A stretch of DNA of 64,000 bases, from positions 161,685,947 to 161,749,946 of the forward strand of contig NC_035446.2 in NCBI RefSeq assembly GCF_002127325.2. Reading direction: 5' to 3'. Under the pieces are notes generated by a model. The model saw nothing but the letters and a program-made list of their open reading frames with translations. It did not search any database and was not told the DNA's origin. Both the position numbers and the translations under genes were made by a program. The DNA comes from Helianthus annuus (taxonomy: Eukaryota > Streptophyta > Magnoliopsida > Asterales > Asteraceae). Every line of letters starts with the position of its first letter. Within the stretch, counting starts at the first letter, position 1. Below, one piece after another: positions 54,143 through 64,000 of this stretch.

Positions 54143-57100
54143 TGTAACACCTCGAATTTTTGTGTCCAATGATGTGTTAACACGTGTCATTTGTTCACAC
54201 GTGGCATCTATAATAAATAAAGGACTAATTTTGACAAACCTTGAAAGTATATAAATTCGAGGGTTATAAATGTCAACAAGGGTAAATATACTGTATAGTA
54301 TCCCTAAATAACGCTTAAACCTTCAAACGAATAAATTATAGATCGTACAAAAACAAAACGCGAAAGAAAGTGAGAGATTACAAACTACAGGGGTTAACTG
54401 TGTCAACATGTTTAATAATACCTCTGAGTGACCCTTTAACGTTCCAAAGACTTTGTAACGGTATTATACACTCACTAAAATAATATATATGAATTTCGCG
54501 AAGTTTCGATATGAAACGAGAAAGTTACGATCGAATTCGTAGAAGAAGGGTTAAAAGCGTCAACAGTGAAAGTTAAGGCTTTCCAATATAATTAATAAAT
54601 AAACCGGGGACTTAATAATGCGGGTAAATAACATGAGGCCCCTATCGGTAAATAACCGAGGGCCAAACCGCAAAGTTACCCCTTCAAACCCGAAAGGTCA
54701 GGTAAATCATTACGAAAGATTTCGTTATTAATGGCCAGATTCTGTAATCATAACAAAAGATTTTAAAAATTCTGAAATCTTAACCTCTCGCGACCCACGT
54801 GAAGGATATGTTTAAGTTGAGGCGGGCCGCGAGCCACCTCAATTACGCATCTGATTTATTAAACTCAGGCGACCCGCGTTATAGTGCATGGGAACTCCCA
54901 TGCGGGCCGCGTAAAGTGCCCAGATGCAGAATGTTGATGTTTTCTTGACTTTTGGAGCCTTGAACGATCAATAACCAACAAATGGGGCATGGGCACCCTA
55001 TGCTCAACCCATAACACTTAGGGGACACCTACCATCACCTCTGGTCTGATTGTAAGTGTTGTAATGATCATGTTTGCTTGGCATTGGCTATAAATAGCAT
55101 GCCTTAAGCTCATAACAATTCACACAACTCAAACTCACATCCTTGATCATTCTAAGTGCTCTCAAGTCCTCATCTCTGCTCCATAAGCAAGAACACAACC
55201 TCTGTAAGTGATCTAACCCTTTGTGGTTCCACATTTGCTTAGTATTTAGCTAAAAACCGAACCGTCGTAAATACGGTTTGACATTTAAATAACTCAGTGA
55301 TGGTTCAGTCTTATGACGAATCAAAAGTGGTTATGAGTTGGTATTTATGTGGGTAATAAACCTCTAAAAGGGTTCCCCATGATCACCACTCTAACTATGT
55401 CAAATGTCGAGTCAAACGTGCGGTTAAAAAGTCAACAGAAAGCTATTTTAGCGAATTATGCATAATCTGTAATGTATATGTTATGGAACCTGTTTTGACA
55501 ATCATAAAACATGATAATAAGTATATAAACCTGGTTGCGCTCGTTTGAATCGATCATTTACTATATTGAACCGGTTCGGAGCCGAATGTCGCAAAAGTTT
55601 GACTTTTGCTTTGACTTCAGTTCTGACTCGTTTTAGTGAGGTATAAATATACCTTAGGACTCTCTTAGGACCAGGTCACATGTTGGTATAAACCTCAGTG
55701 GTCGGTTCATGAGTTATCCGAGTCTTTTGCGCAATTCCGTCATTCGCCTAAAAATTGACCGTAACGGCCTTTTAAAATTAAAACGAGTATTTCGGACACG
55801 TGAACGGACCAAAACCTTGCTTATTAAATTATAAGCATGTCCTTAAAATTTCACGTCAATCCGAGGTCTAGAATGAGAGTTATGCTAAAAAGCGCACTTT
55901 TAAGAAAGTTTTGTAATTAACGGCGCGATTAGCATAACGCCCATCTAACCCAAGTTTTCGTCACCAAAACTTTTACCCACTGTGGTAAAATAATATTTTG
56001 GGAATTTTAAAGATTTTTAATAATTTTTACCTTGCTCATAACCTGCGGTTATGGCTATGGTTCGGTAAATACCGAATACGCCCTTTTTGGCCAAAACGGG
56101 AGTTCTACAAGGTCTTTTGACCCGATTCCAGTTGCCACTGGTTTTAAATAATAAATAAAGTATTTTAAGCTTCATAAGATGTTCGGGAAACTCAGATTTC
56201 CTGTAGAACTCGAAAAGCCCTTTTAAGTCTTTAAAATGACCGAAAAGCCCCTACGGGGCATAATATAAACTTAAACTCGTTACGGGCATTACGGAAGGTA
56301 TCCTACTGATACCAAAATACTTTTAAGGCATATTGACTTAGGAAATAAGCGTAGGACACTTATGGTTAACCGTTTCGCCTATTTGCGCACACGGTACGGC
56401 TCATGGAACTAGTTTTCGTGCAATAGCCGACATGGGTCAAATTATATTATTTGAACCCCAAAATCCAGAGTATGAACTATAAACCAATATAAAACAAGTC
56501 ACTGAACTTGTTGGGTCCAAATCATACTCCATTCTCGGTTTTCGCCTTTTCGTGCGAACAAACCATATCTATGTATCGGAATCAACCGGTTTAAGCTACG
56601 GCTAATATAAGGACCGTTAGGATTCTAAGAGGTTAATTAAAACCTTTGTTCCAGATTAGGAGCCCCAGTAAAAGCTATCGGTGACTTGATCTAAATTAAG
56701 GATTTATACTTGCAAAGGTAAATACTTTAACTTATTTCCCCTATATGGGCTTGGGTTACGGTATATTAATACCGCTTGATTGAGCATTATATAATTCCAT
56801 CGCTTAGGTGGTTAATTGATTAAATATGATCGGCTCATTTAAACAGTTTTGTTGCTTATAAGCCTTTGGGGGGTTTAATGACCGTTGTCCCGGATATCCT
56901 TGGCATCATTTTACGAAATGGCCACGACCATCGACATCCCGGTGTAGGCGTACACCCGGTATAAAGTGTCGACATTAAAATTAAAAGACGTAGCCGTTGG
57001 TTTTTATACTACGGTTTTACGCAAACGTGGTGTGCCTATAAATCTTTAACCCGGCACGACCCGGGCTACTGAACGCATAAAAGAACATGTAAAACGTTCA

Positions 57101-57537
57101 CAAGATCATTATGAATTTTCCCAAGTTATAAAAGAGTTTGTGCCTTGTGCATTCAAATCAATTTTAATAAACATTTTCAAATGTGTCAGTTGAATGTATT
57201 TACCAGTGTAAACTGACGTATTTTCCCCAAAAAGATTAAGTGCAGGTACCTAAACGTAAATTGGCTGGTATTAGCTCCCTAGCGTCGTGATAAGTCTCGC
57301 AAGCTTGATTGCACTATCTGATGGAACAATGCTTTATGTTTATTTACGATCCACTGTGGATATAATCAACTTCTGTAATACATTTGATATTACAACCAGA
57401 GGTTGAGTTTATATATTTATCTTATGCTTCCGCTGTGCATTATATAATTGTGTGGTTTGACTATATTGTTGCCAACATCGTCACGGTAATCCCCCACCGG
57501 GCCCACCGGTGAGACACGTGGAAATAGGGGTGTGACA
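54143..57537 (+). repeat. Right LTR of the Tekay element (3,395 bp)
   Basis: Matches the left LTR along its length with about a dozen substitutions and a one-base deletion by eye. Unlike a normal 3' LTR it is followed by primer site and internal sequence, so it also serves as the left LTR of a second, partial copy. Confidence 0.92.
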
Positions 57538-58300
57538 GGTTGGTATCAGAGCCAACATTGAGTGAATTAAACACTATCCTAATGTGTTTAATCTCAATAA
57601 CACAATTGCACATACTTGAGTCTAGACAAGAACTTAGGACAAATTCGGATTTTTACTCCTTTTTGTCTTTATTTACGATTTGATTTTAAATAAGTTTTGG
57701 AGCAGGAAAATGCCACCTGTTATATTCCGAGGAAGAGGAAGGGGACGAAGAGGCCGAGGAGAAATCGTGACACATCACGATAACGAGGCTGGACCATCTG
57801 GTACAAGACATCCTTCGATGACAAGGAGCGAAGAGCCACAACGACGAAGAGATCTTTACGAACCCGCGAGGCATTCCACTTCGCACAGCTCGACGCCATC
57901 CTACCGGCACTCCTTTGGGCCAGATTCTGAAAATGATCCCAATAACCCACAACCTTCCTTCATACCTCTACAACGTTCTGTTTCGCACCGGAATTATGAC
58001 GACCCTACTCCATACTACATAGGTCAGTTTAATCCGGCTGACTACATACAGGAACCTTCAGGTTTTGTTCCACTAGGGCCACAAGACCATTTTTCTGAAG
58101 ATCCCATGGAGGAGGATGAGGATCCTACTGAACCAGCTCGTGGTACGCCCACGCATCCGATAGAAGTTTCTGATGGGTCATCCTTCCATGGAACGCCCTA
58201 TCAAGGACCTGACAGTTTCCAAGCGATGTTTGACCGACATGAATGGTATTACACACCATCTCGACAGACATCTCAACAACCGAGACATCTACAGGATCCC
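57538..58300 (+). mobile_element. Second, partial Tekay internal region (tandem copy) fused to X gag
   Basis: These 763 bases match 25688-26450 without an insertion or deletion: primer site (57541), leader, and the first part of the extra gene. The match ends at ACAGGATCCC, where the sequence switches to Tat gag. The five bases ATCCC are shared by both partners at the junction. The arrangement LTR-internal-LTR-internal suggests unequal recombination that made a tandem, followed by a deletion into X. Confidence 0.85.
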
Positions 58301-58327
58301 AGGTTCAAGGATCCTCCTTCGTTCTAG
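57710..58327 (+). pseudogene. Truncated copy of the Tekay extra gene, running into Tat sequence
   Basis: The ATG at 57710 begins the same RG-rich protein as 25860. Residues 1-197 are unchanged; the frame then enters Tat gag DNA out of register, adds a few foreign residues (RFKDPPSF) and stops at TAG (58325-58327). The charged C-terminal helix and Lys-rich tail are lost. It keeps the natural leader and an LTR promoter in front, so it could be transcribed, but a function is unlikely. Confidence 0.8.
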
Positions 58328-60308
58328 GATCATCTCAGATACCAGGATCCTTCCAGATACCAGGATCCTCCCAGATGCCAGGATCCCTAAAGAGTTTGCA
58401 AACAGGAAGTCTAGATGTCCATCAAGAGGACTTCATTCCAATGCAGACCATTGCTTCCACTGGTCCCTCCGTTATTCCAGAATCCCAGCAATATGGATTC
58501 ACTAACTTGAACCCAATAGGAGGTAACACTTTAAATAATTATCTTACCACTAACCATGGATTCATGCAGGATACAGGTATCAATCACGCTATGGCCAGGG
58601 AGTTGCAGAAGCTAAAAGATATGATCTCAAGTGTTCCAGGGGTAGTCAAGCCTATCCCAGAGATCGCAGATGGAAGCCATAAGGTATCTCGCTTTGCACC
58701 ACCAATTTGTGATGCAGAGGTACCCAAAAGGTTCCATATCCCTACTATGAAGCTGTATGATGGTACAACGGATCCTGAGGAGCACATAGCACAATACAGG
58801 GAAAGGATGGAGATCAATCCAATCCCGGAAAAGCTAAAGGAAGCATGCCTATGTAAAGGATTTGGATCCACTCTTACTGGATCAGCTCTTAAATGGCTGC
58901 TAAGTCTTCCCCCTTACTCTATTACTTCATTTGCTAATTTAGTTAATTTATTCAATAACCAATTCTCTTGTAGTAGAAAATTTGAAAGATTAACTAGTGA
59001 TTTATATAGGGTAACTCAAAGTCATAATGAATCATTAAGGGATTATATAACTAAATTTAGTAAAGAATCCTTGGACATTCCCAACTTGGATATGGCTACG
59101 GCTGTTGAAGCCTTCAAAATGGGACTGCTTAAGGATTCATTATTCTATGATGATCTTGTTATGACACCATGCAGGAATCTAGATGAAGTAAGAACTCGGG
59201 CACTCAGGTTCATCCGGCTAGAGGATGACAAGAGGATCCAGGAGAGACAAGTAGGATCCTCAAAACAGGAGAAGCAAGGATCCTCCTTCAAGAACAACAA
59301 ATTCAAATCCTACCATAGAAATGAGAACCAGAATGTGCATGCTGTTGACCAAGAAGAGGATGATGAAGATTATCCTCCAATCTCAGAATATTGTTTTTCC
59401 GTTGATAATCATGAACTAATCCTTGCAATGCAGAATCTAGGTGAAAAAGCTAGGTGGCCCAGGAAGAATGATAAACCATCCGGGACTAAAGACAAGTCAA
59501 AATGGTGTGCATACCATGAGGATTTTGGGCATCTAACTGAAGAATGCATAGCTTTAAGAAAAGAGATTGGATATCTGTTAAGCAAGGGGCACCTAAAAGA
59601 ATTGTTGGGAAGAAAAAAGCAAAGGACTCAGGATCCTGAAAGGATCCCTGAAAAGGCTCCCGCACCTCCGGCAAATGCACAAGTGATCAACTTTATTTCC
59701 GGAGGATCAGACATCTGTGGTACATCTTTCTCGGCGGCCAAAAGGCATGCAAAGGAGTCAAAAATGGATAATGGAGAAAGACCTATTAGAACATCAAGTG
59801 TCTCAGAAGGGAAGATGATAACGTTTGATGAGGATGATCGCATTAACATTCAGGATCCTCATCATGATAGTTTAGTTATTACTCTCTTTATCTCTAACCA
59901 TTTTGTCCGCAGGATCCTTATCGATGGAGGAAGCTCAGTGAACATTATCCAGCTTGATGTTCTGAAGAAAATGGGTATTCCAGAATCAGACATCACACCA
60001 AGATCCTCCGTGCTTGTAGGATTCAGTGGAGAATCGAAGAAAACTCTGGGGGACATCAAACTCCCAATCTACGTGGAAGGATTACATAATTACCAGAAAT
60101 TTTGTGTTATTGACTCTTTATCTTGTTACAATGTTATCCTTGGCAGGCCTTGGATACATGATATGAAAGCAGTCACATCCACCTACCATCAATGTGTGAA
60201 GCTCCCTAGCCCATGGGGAATAATCAAGATCGACAGTGATCAGCAGGAGGCTAAGGATTGTTATACCTCATCCATGAAGCCAACCTCGAAGCCAAGGGAG
60301 CAATAGCA
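58296..60308 (+). pseudogene. gag: X gag-protease, 5' end lost, cut off after the leaky stop
   Basis: Continuation of the Tat element whose LTR is at 21662-22291. The N-terminal part is missing: the sequence joins in from Tekay DNA within the GSSFVPGSSQ repeats. From there the frame is open through the gag domain, Cys-His motif (CAYHEDFGHLTEEC) and protease (IDGGSSVN) to TAG (60304-60306). The usually constant IDCLSCCNVILG reads IDSLSCYNVILG here. Insertion of Y at 60314 removed pol from this copy. The usual start is lost. Confidence 0.88.
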
Positions 60309-60312
60309 ATTA
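60301..60312 (+). promoter_or_regulatory. TMV-type leaky stop (X)
   Basis: CAA TAG CAA TTA is kept complete, with the Y insertion starting one base beyond (60314). Confidence 0.7.
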
Positions 60313-60313
60313 C

Positions 60314-61035
60314 TGTTAGGGCTGGATTTTTTACAATACATGATCCTCACATGTGATCCTAACCAGTGATCCATGTTTCTTTGGCAGATAGTGATCCTCA
60401 GCAGAGTTCCAGGATCAGGATCACGGACCATCATAGGATCCTCATGCTAACAGTTCCTTTCGTTGAATTTAATGTTTTTTTGCAGGAATGACTAGCAGGA
60501 TCCGCTCTTAGCATCACAATTAAAGGACACGTCTTCACAACTATGGCATGTGCTTAATCGGAGATGGACGTTGTGAAGGATATGGAAACTTGGCATGATT
60601 TAAGGGCGATAATTTAGGCTAGATTTACTTTTATTTCTAAAGGGGTAATGAGCTGATTATTAGTCTTTTTACCTAAAATAGGTCACCTACACTTGTATAT
60701 ATAACACTCTTCCTCATTCGGAAGAACACACAACACAACTCTCACACGCTTAGACACTCGAAACTATTGTGATCCTTGTACTCAGCTCATTATCATCCAA
60801 AGTTGTAACTATTTTTCTTATGCCGGAGATCATACATTGATCGGTAGTTGCCATCACCCGAGGTTTTTTATGCCGGAGATCATACATTGATCAAGGGCTT
60901 TTTCCTCGTATAAATCATTGTGTCTTTGCATATTTCTCATTGAAGTGATCCTTTACTTTTTCTACAAACCAAGCATCATACCCCATTTACATAAAGTTTG
61001 GTTGCATTATCCTTGTGTGATTTTTGACCAAAACA
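60314..61035 (+). repeat. 5' LTR of Y (722 bp) with an internal patch duplication
   Basis: TGTTAGGGCTGG ... CCAAAACA. Near 60819-60842 the words TGCCGGAGATCATACATTG replace the ATATTGAAGTTTGG present in other LTRs, so this word occurs twice within about 50 bases. Confidence 0.9.
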
Positions 61036-61038
61036 GTT

Positions 61039-61056
61039 TGGCGCCCACGGTGGGGC
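61039..61056 (+). other. Primer binding site of Y, one mismatch
   Basis: TGGCGCCCACGGTGGGGC; other copies have CCACCGTGG at this place. The C-to-G change lies in the middle of the site. Confidence 0.7.
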
Positions 61057-61112
61057 AATTGGTGCTTCATTCATAAGAAAACTTTCTGTTCGAAATCATT
61101 TCAAAGAATTAC

Positions 61113-63683
61113 ATGGCTTCATCATTGAAAAACATGTCCACGGCGATGTCTGCAGTCACCTCGTCTCAGAACACTCTGCCTCCTCCACCGGCAGGATCCC
61201 AGAAGAATGCTGAGAAGAGACCAACTTCTACTAACTCCAAAACTCCATCTCCTTCTGCTATGAATTCTTATATTCCCAGTACTAGTGACGTATTTACTTT
61301 GATTTTGCAGATGAAGGATCGTATGCAGCGGCAAGATGAAACTAATGAAAGGATCCTCAGGGTAATTGGAGATCTCAAAAGACAAAAGAAAACGGCAGAG
61401 GATCATTCCCCACTGATGCCCAAATCCTTGAGCTTTGATACTCCAATGATCACTTCTCAGCCATCGGGAATTCCAGACGTGCAAATTATGGGAGAATCAA
61501 GAGGATTGCACCACAGATCGACAGCAATGACTCAGGCATTAGGCTCACACTTTCAGCCGGCAGGATCCTACCCCCAGCATATGGGATCCTTCATGAATTT
61601 GGGAGCCTATCCGGGAGCACAGCAGTTTCAAGGATCCTACTTTGTTCCAGGATTATCCCAGGGTCAAGGATCCTCCTTTGTTCCAGGATCATCCCAGGTT
61701 CAAGGATCCTCCTTCGTTCCAGGATCATCCCAGATACCAGGATCCTTCCAGATGCCAGGATCCCTAAAAAGTTTGCAAACAGGAAGTCTAGATGTCCATC
61801 AAGGGGACTTCATTCCAATGCAGACCATTGCTTCCACTCGTCCCTCCGTTATCCCCGAATCCCAGCAATATGGATTCACTAACTTGAACCCAATAGGAGG
61901 TAACACTTTAAATAATTATCTTACCACTAACCATGGATTCATGCAGGATACAGGTATCAATCATGCTATGGCCAGGGAGTTGCAGAAGCTAAAAGATATG
62001 ATCTCAAGTGTTCCAGGGGTAGTCAAGCCTATCCCAGAGATCGCAGATGGAAGCCATAAGGTATCTCGCTTTGCACCACCAATTTGTGATGCAGAGGTAC
62101 CCAAAAGGTTCCATATCCCTACTATGAAGCTGTATGATGGTACAACGGATCCTGAGGAGCACATAGCACAATACAGGGAAAGGATGGAGATCAATCCACT
62201 CCCGGAAAAGCTAAAGGAAGCATGCCTATGTAAAGGATTTGGATCCACTCTTACTGGATCAGCTCTTAAATGGCTGCTAAGTCTTCCCCCTTACTCTATT
62301 ACTTCATTTGCTAATTTAGTTAATTTATTCAATAACCAATTCTCTTGTAGTAGAAAATTTGAAAGATTAACCAGTGATTTATATAGGGTAACTCAAAGTC
62401 ATAATGAATCATTAAGGGATTATATAACTAAATTTAGTAAAGAATCCTTGGACATTCCCAACTTGGATATGGCTACGGCTGTTGAAGCCTTCAAAATGGG
62501 ACTGCTTAAGGATTCACTATTCTATGATGATCTTGTTATGACACCATGCAGGAATCTAGATGAAGTAAGAATTCGGGCACTCAGGTTCATCCGGCTAGAG
62601 GATGACAAGAGGATCCAGGAGAGACAAGTAGGATCCTCAAAACAGGAGAAGCAAGGATCCTCCTTCAAGAACAACAAATTCAAATCCTACCATAGAAATA
62701 AGAACCAGAATGTGCATGCTGTTGACCAAGAAGAGGATGATGAAGATTATCTTCCAATCTCAGAATATTGTTTTTCCGTTGATAATCATGAACTAATCCT
62801 TGCAATGCAGAACCTAGGTGAAAAAGCTAGGTGGCCCAGGAAGAATGATAAACCATCCGGGACTAAAGACAAGTCAAAATGGTGTGCTTACCATGAGGAT
62901 TTCGGGCATCTGACTGAAGAATGCATAGCTTTAAGAAAAGAGATTGGATATCTGTTAAGCAAAGGGCACCTAAAAGAATTATTGGGAAGGAAAAAGCAAA
63001 GGACTCAGGATCCTGAAAGGATCCCTGAGAAGGCTCCAGCACCTCCGGCGAATGCACAAGTGATCAACTTTATTTCCGGAGGATCAGACATCTGTGGTAC
63101 ATCCTTCTCGGCGGCCAAAAGGCATGCAAAGGAGTCAAAAATGGATAATGGAGAAAGGCCTATTAGAACATCAAGTGTTTCAGAGGGGAAGATAATAACG
63201 TTTGATGGGGATGATCGCATCAATATTCAGGATCCTCATCATGATAGTTTAGTTATTACTCTCTTTATCTCTAACCATTTTGTCCGCAGGATCCTTATCG
63301 ATGGAGGAAGCTCAGTGAACATTATCCAGCTTGATGTTCTGAAGAAAATGGGTATCCCAGAATCAGACATCACACCAAGATCCTCCGTGCTTGTAGGATT
63401 CAGTGGAGAAACGAAGAAAACTCTGGGGGACATCAAACTCCCAATCTACGTGGAAGGATTACATAATTATCAGAAATTTTGTGTTATTGACTGTTTGTCT
63501 TGTTGCAATGTTATCCTTGGCAGACCTTGGATACATGATATGAAAGCAGTCCCATCCACCTACCATCAATGTGTGAAGCTCCCTAGCCCATGGGGAATAA
63601 TCAAGATCGACAGTGATCAGCAGGAGGCTAAGGATTGTTATACCTCATCCATGAAGCCAACCTCGAAGCCAAGGGAGCAATAG
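61113..63683 (+). CDS. gag: Y gag-protease (856 residues)
   Basis: The ATG at 61113 gives MASSLKNM. Length is equal to Tat-C. The order is the disordered N-terminus, GSSFVPGSSQ repeats, gag domain (KLYDGTTDPEEH), Cys-His motif (CAYHEDFGHLTEEC), protease active site IDGGSSVN and partner VILGRPW. It ends at the leaky TAG (63681-63683). No nonsense codon or frameshift is seen. It is closest to X among the copies here, and its coding sequence is also close to Tat-C despite the different LTR. As in Tat-C, protease is part of the gag frame. Confidence 0.93.
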   Translation: MASSLKNMSTAMSAVTSSQNTLPPPPAGSQKNAEKRPTSTNSKTPSPSAMNSYIPSTSDVFTLILQMKDRMQRQDETNERILRVIGDLKRQKKTAEDHSPLMPKSLSFDTPMITSQPSGIPDVQIMGESRGLHHRSTAMTQALGSHFQPAGSYPQHMGSFMNLGAYPGAQQFQGSYFVPGLSQGQGSSFVPGSSQVQGSSFVPGSSQIPGSFQMPGSLKSLQTGSLDVHQGDFIPMQTIASTRPSVIPESQQYGFTNLNPIGGNTLNNYLTTNHGFMQDTGINHAMARELQKLKDMISSVPGVVKPIPEIADGSHKVSRFAPPICDAEVPKRFHIPTMKLYDGTTDPEEHIAQYRERMEINPLPEKLKEACLCKGFGSTLTGSALKWLLSLPPYSITSFANLVNLFNNQFSCSRKFERLTSDLYRVTQSHNESLRDYITKFSKESLDIPNLDMATAVEAFKMGLLKDSLFYDDLVMTPCRNLDEVRIRALRFIRLEDDKRIQERQVGSSKQEKQGSSFKNNKFKSYHRNKNQNVHAVDQEEDDEDYLPISEYCFSVDNHELILAMQNLGEKARWPRKNDKPSGTKDKSKWCAYHEDFGHLTEECIALRKEIGYLLSKGHLKELLGRKKQRTQDPERIPEKAPAPPANAQVINFISGGSDICGTSFSAAKRHAKESKMDNGERPIRTSSVSEGKIITFDGDDRINIQDPHHDSLVITLFISNHFVRRILIDGGSSVNIIQLDVLKKMGIPESDITPRSSVLVGFSGETKKTLGDIKLPIYVEGLHNYQKFCVIDCLSCCNVILGRPWIHDMKAVPSTYHQCVKLPSPWGIIKIDSDQQEAKDCYTSSMKPTSKPREQ

Positions 63684-63689
63684 CAATTA
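63678..63689 (+). promoter_or_regulatory. TMV-type leaky stop (Y)
   Basis: CAA TAG CAA TTA, in frame between protease and RT. Confidence 0.78.
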
Positions 63690-64000
63690 CAGTATCCTCC
63701 GAGGAATGTCTTGGAGGCAAGGGAACAAGATGTGGACGAAATCCTCTTGGATCCTAGTGATCCTGAATCAAAAATCTATATCGGATCAGGGATCCTTGGC
63801 AAGATGAAAGAAGACATGATATCCTTCCTCAAAAGAAGAAAATCTACCTTCGCTTGGAAACATGAAGATATGACAGGTATATCTAAGGATATCATAACTC
63901 ATAAACTTGGCATTGACAGGTCTATCAAACCAATCCATCAAAAAAGGAGGAAGTTTGCACCAGAAAGGAATGTCGTTATCCAAGAAGAAGTAGAGAGACT
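63684..64000 (+). CDS. pol: Y pol, first ~105 codons (runs off the window)
   Basis: The frame continues from the leaky stop through the conserved LEAREQDVDEILLD start, the FLKRRKSTFAWKHEDMTG segment and HQKRRKFAPERN, up to the window edge, just before the RT core. It is open as far as visible. It would be made only as an extension of gag by readthrough. RT, RNase H and integrase of this copy lie outside the window. Confidence 0.88.

Larger units (their letters stand above)
60314..64000 (+). mobile_element. Y: Tat-lineage retrotransposon, 3' part outside window
   Basis: Plus-strand element inserted in X just after the leaky stop; ATTAC (60309-60313) is the likely left duplication. LTR (60314-61035), primer site with one mismatch, intact gag-protease (61113-63683), leaky stop, and the first 317 bases of pol. 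The rest lies beyond the right edge, so completeness is unknown. Confidence 0.9.

Overview
The window is plant repeat DNA: a deep nest of LTR retrotransposons with no host gene, tRNA or rRNA gene visible. TMV-type leaky stops, plant tRNA primer sites, Tat-lineage Ty3/gypsy elements with a second RNase H, a Del/Tekay-type chromovirus with 3.4 kb LTRs and a Ty1/copia element with a very long gag all point to a flowering plant with a large genome. Asteraceae is my guess, but the sequence alone does not prove it.

Layout. Bases 1-9462 are Tat-A (minus strand, 3' end beyond the left edge). It sits inside Tat-B (minus, 9463-19299), which also carries a deleted copia copy, Cop1 (10318-12356). Tat-B sits inside a plus-strand Tat copy, W (gag fragment 19300-19914). 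W is interrupted by V (19915-21661), V by X (LTR 21662-22291), X by a Tekay-type gypsy element (22292-57537), Tekay by a minus-strand copia element, Copia2 (32526-53712), and Copia2 by Tat-C (36672-47512). To the right, the Tekay element runs straight into a second partial internal region (57538-58300), which is fused to the rest of the X gag (about 58296-60313). X is interrupted by Tat-Y (60314 to the window end). Copia2 and Tat-C have matching 5-bp target duplications, and removing them restores the host element's reading frame. Their nesting order therefore dates the insertions: W > V > X > Tekay > Copia2 > Tat-C.

The Tat family is the most interesting content. Each complete copy has: LTRs of 716-740 bp; a primer site matching tRNA-Lys(CTT) as I recall it; one frame for gag plus protease that ends in a TAG within the tobacco-mosaic-virus readthrough context (CAA TAG CAA TTA), followed in the same frame by RT, RNase H, a second RNase H and integrase; and, downstream of pol on the opposite strand, an intron-containing gene with its own TATA box. 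The pol and antisense transcripts converge on an interval of short tandem repeats and perfect small hairpins. Tat DNA is heavily enriched in GGATC/GATCC, in coding and non-coding parts alike, while Tekay and Copia2 DNA is not. Tat-C looks complete and very young: its LTRs look identical by eye and its frames are open. Tat-A, Tat-B, W and X are broken; V is truncated; Y is open as far as the window shows.

All counts and identities were made by eye from the sequence. Lineage names rest on recognised protein motifs and element architecture, not on database searches.
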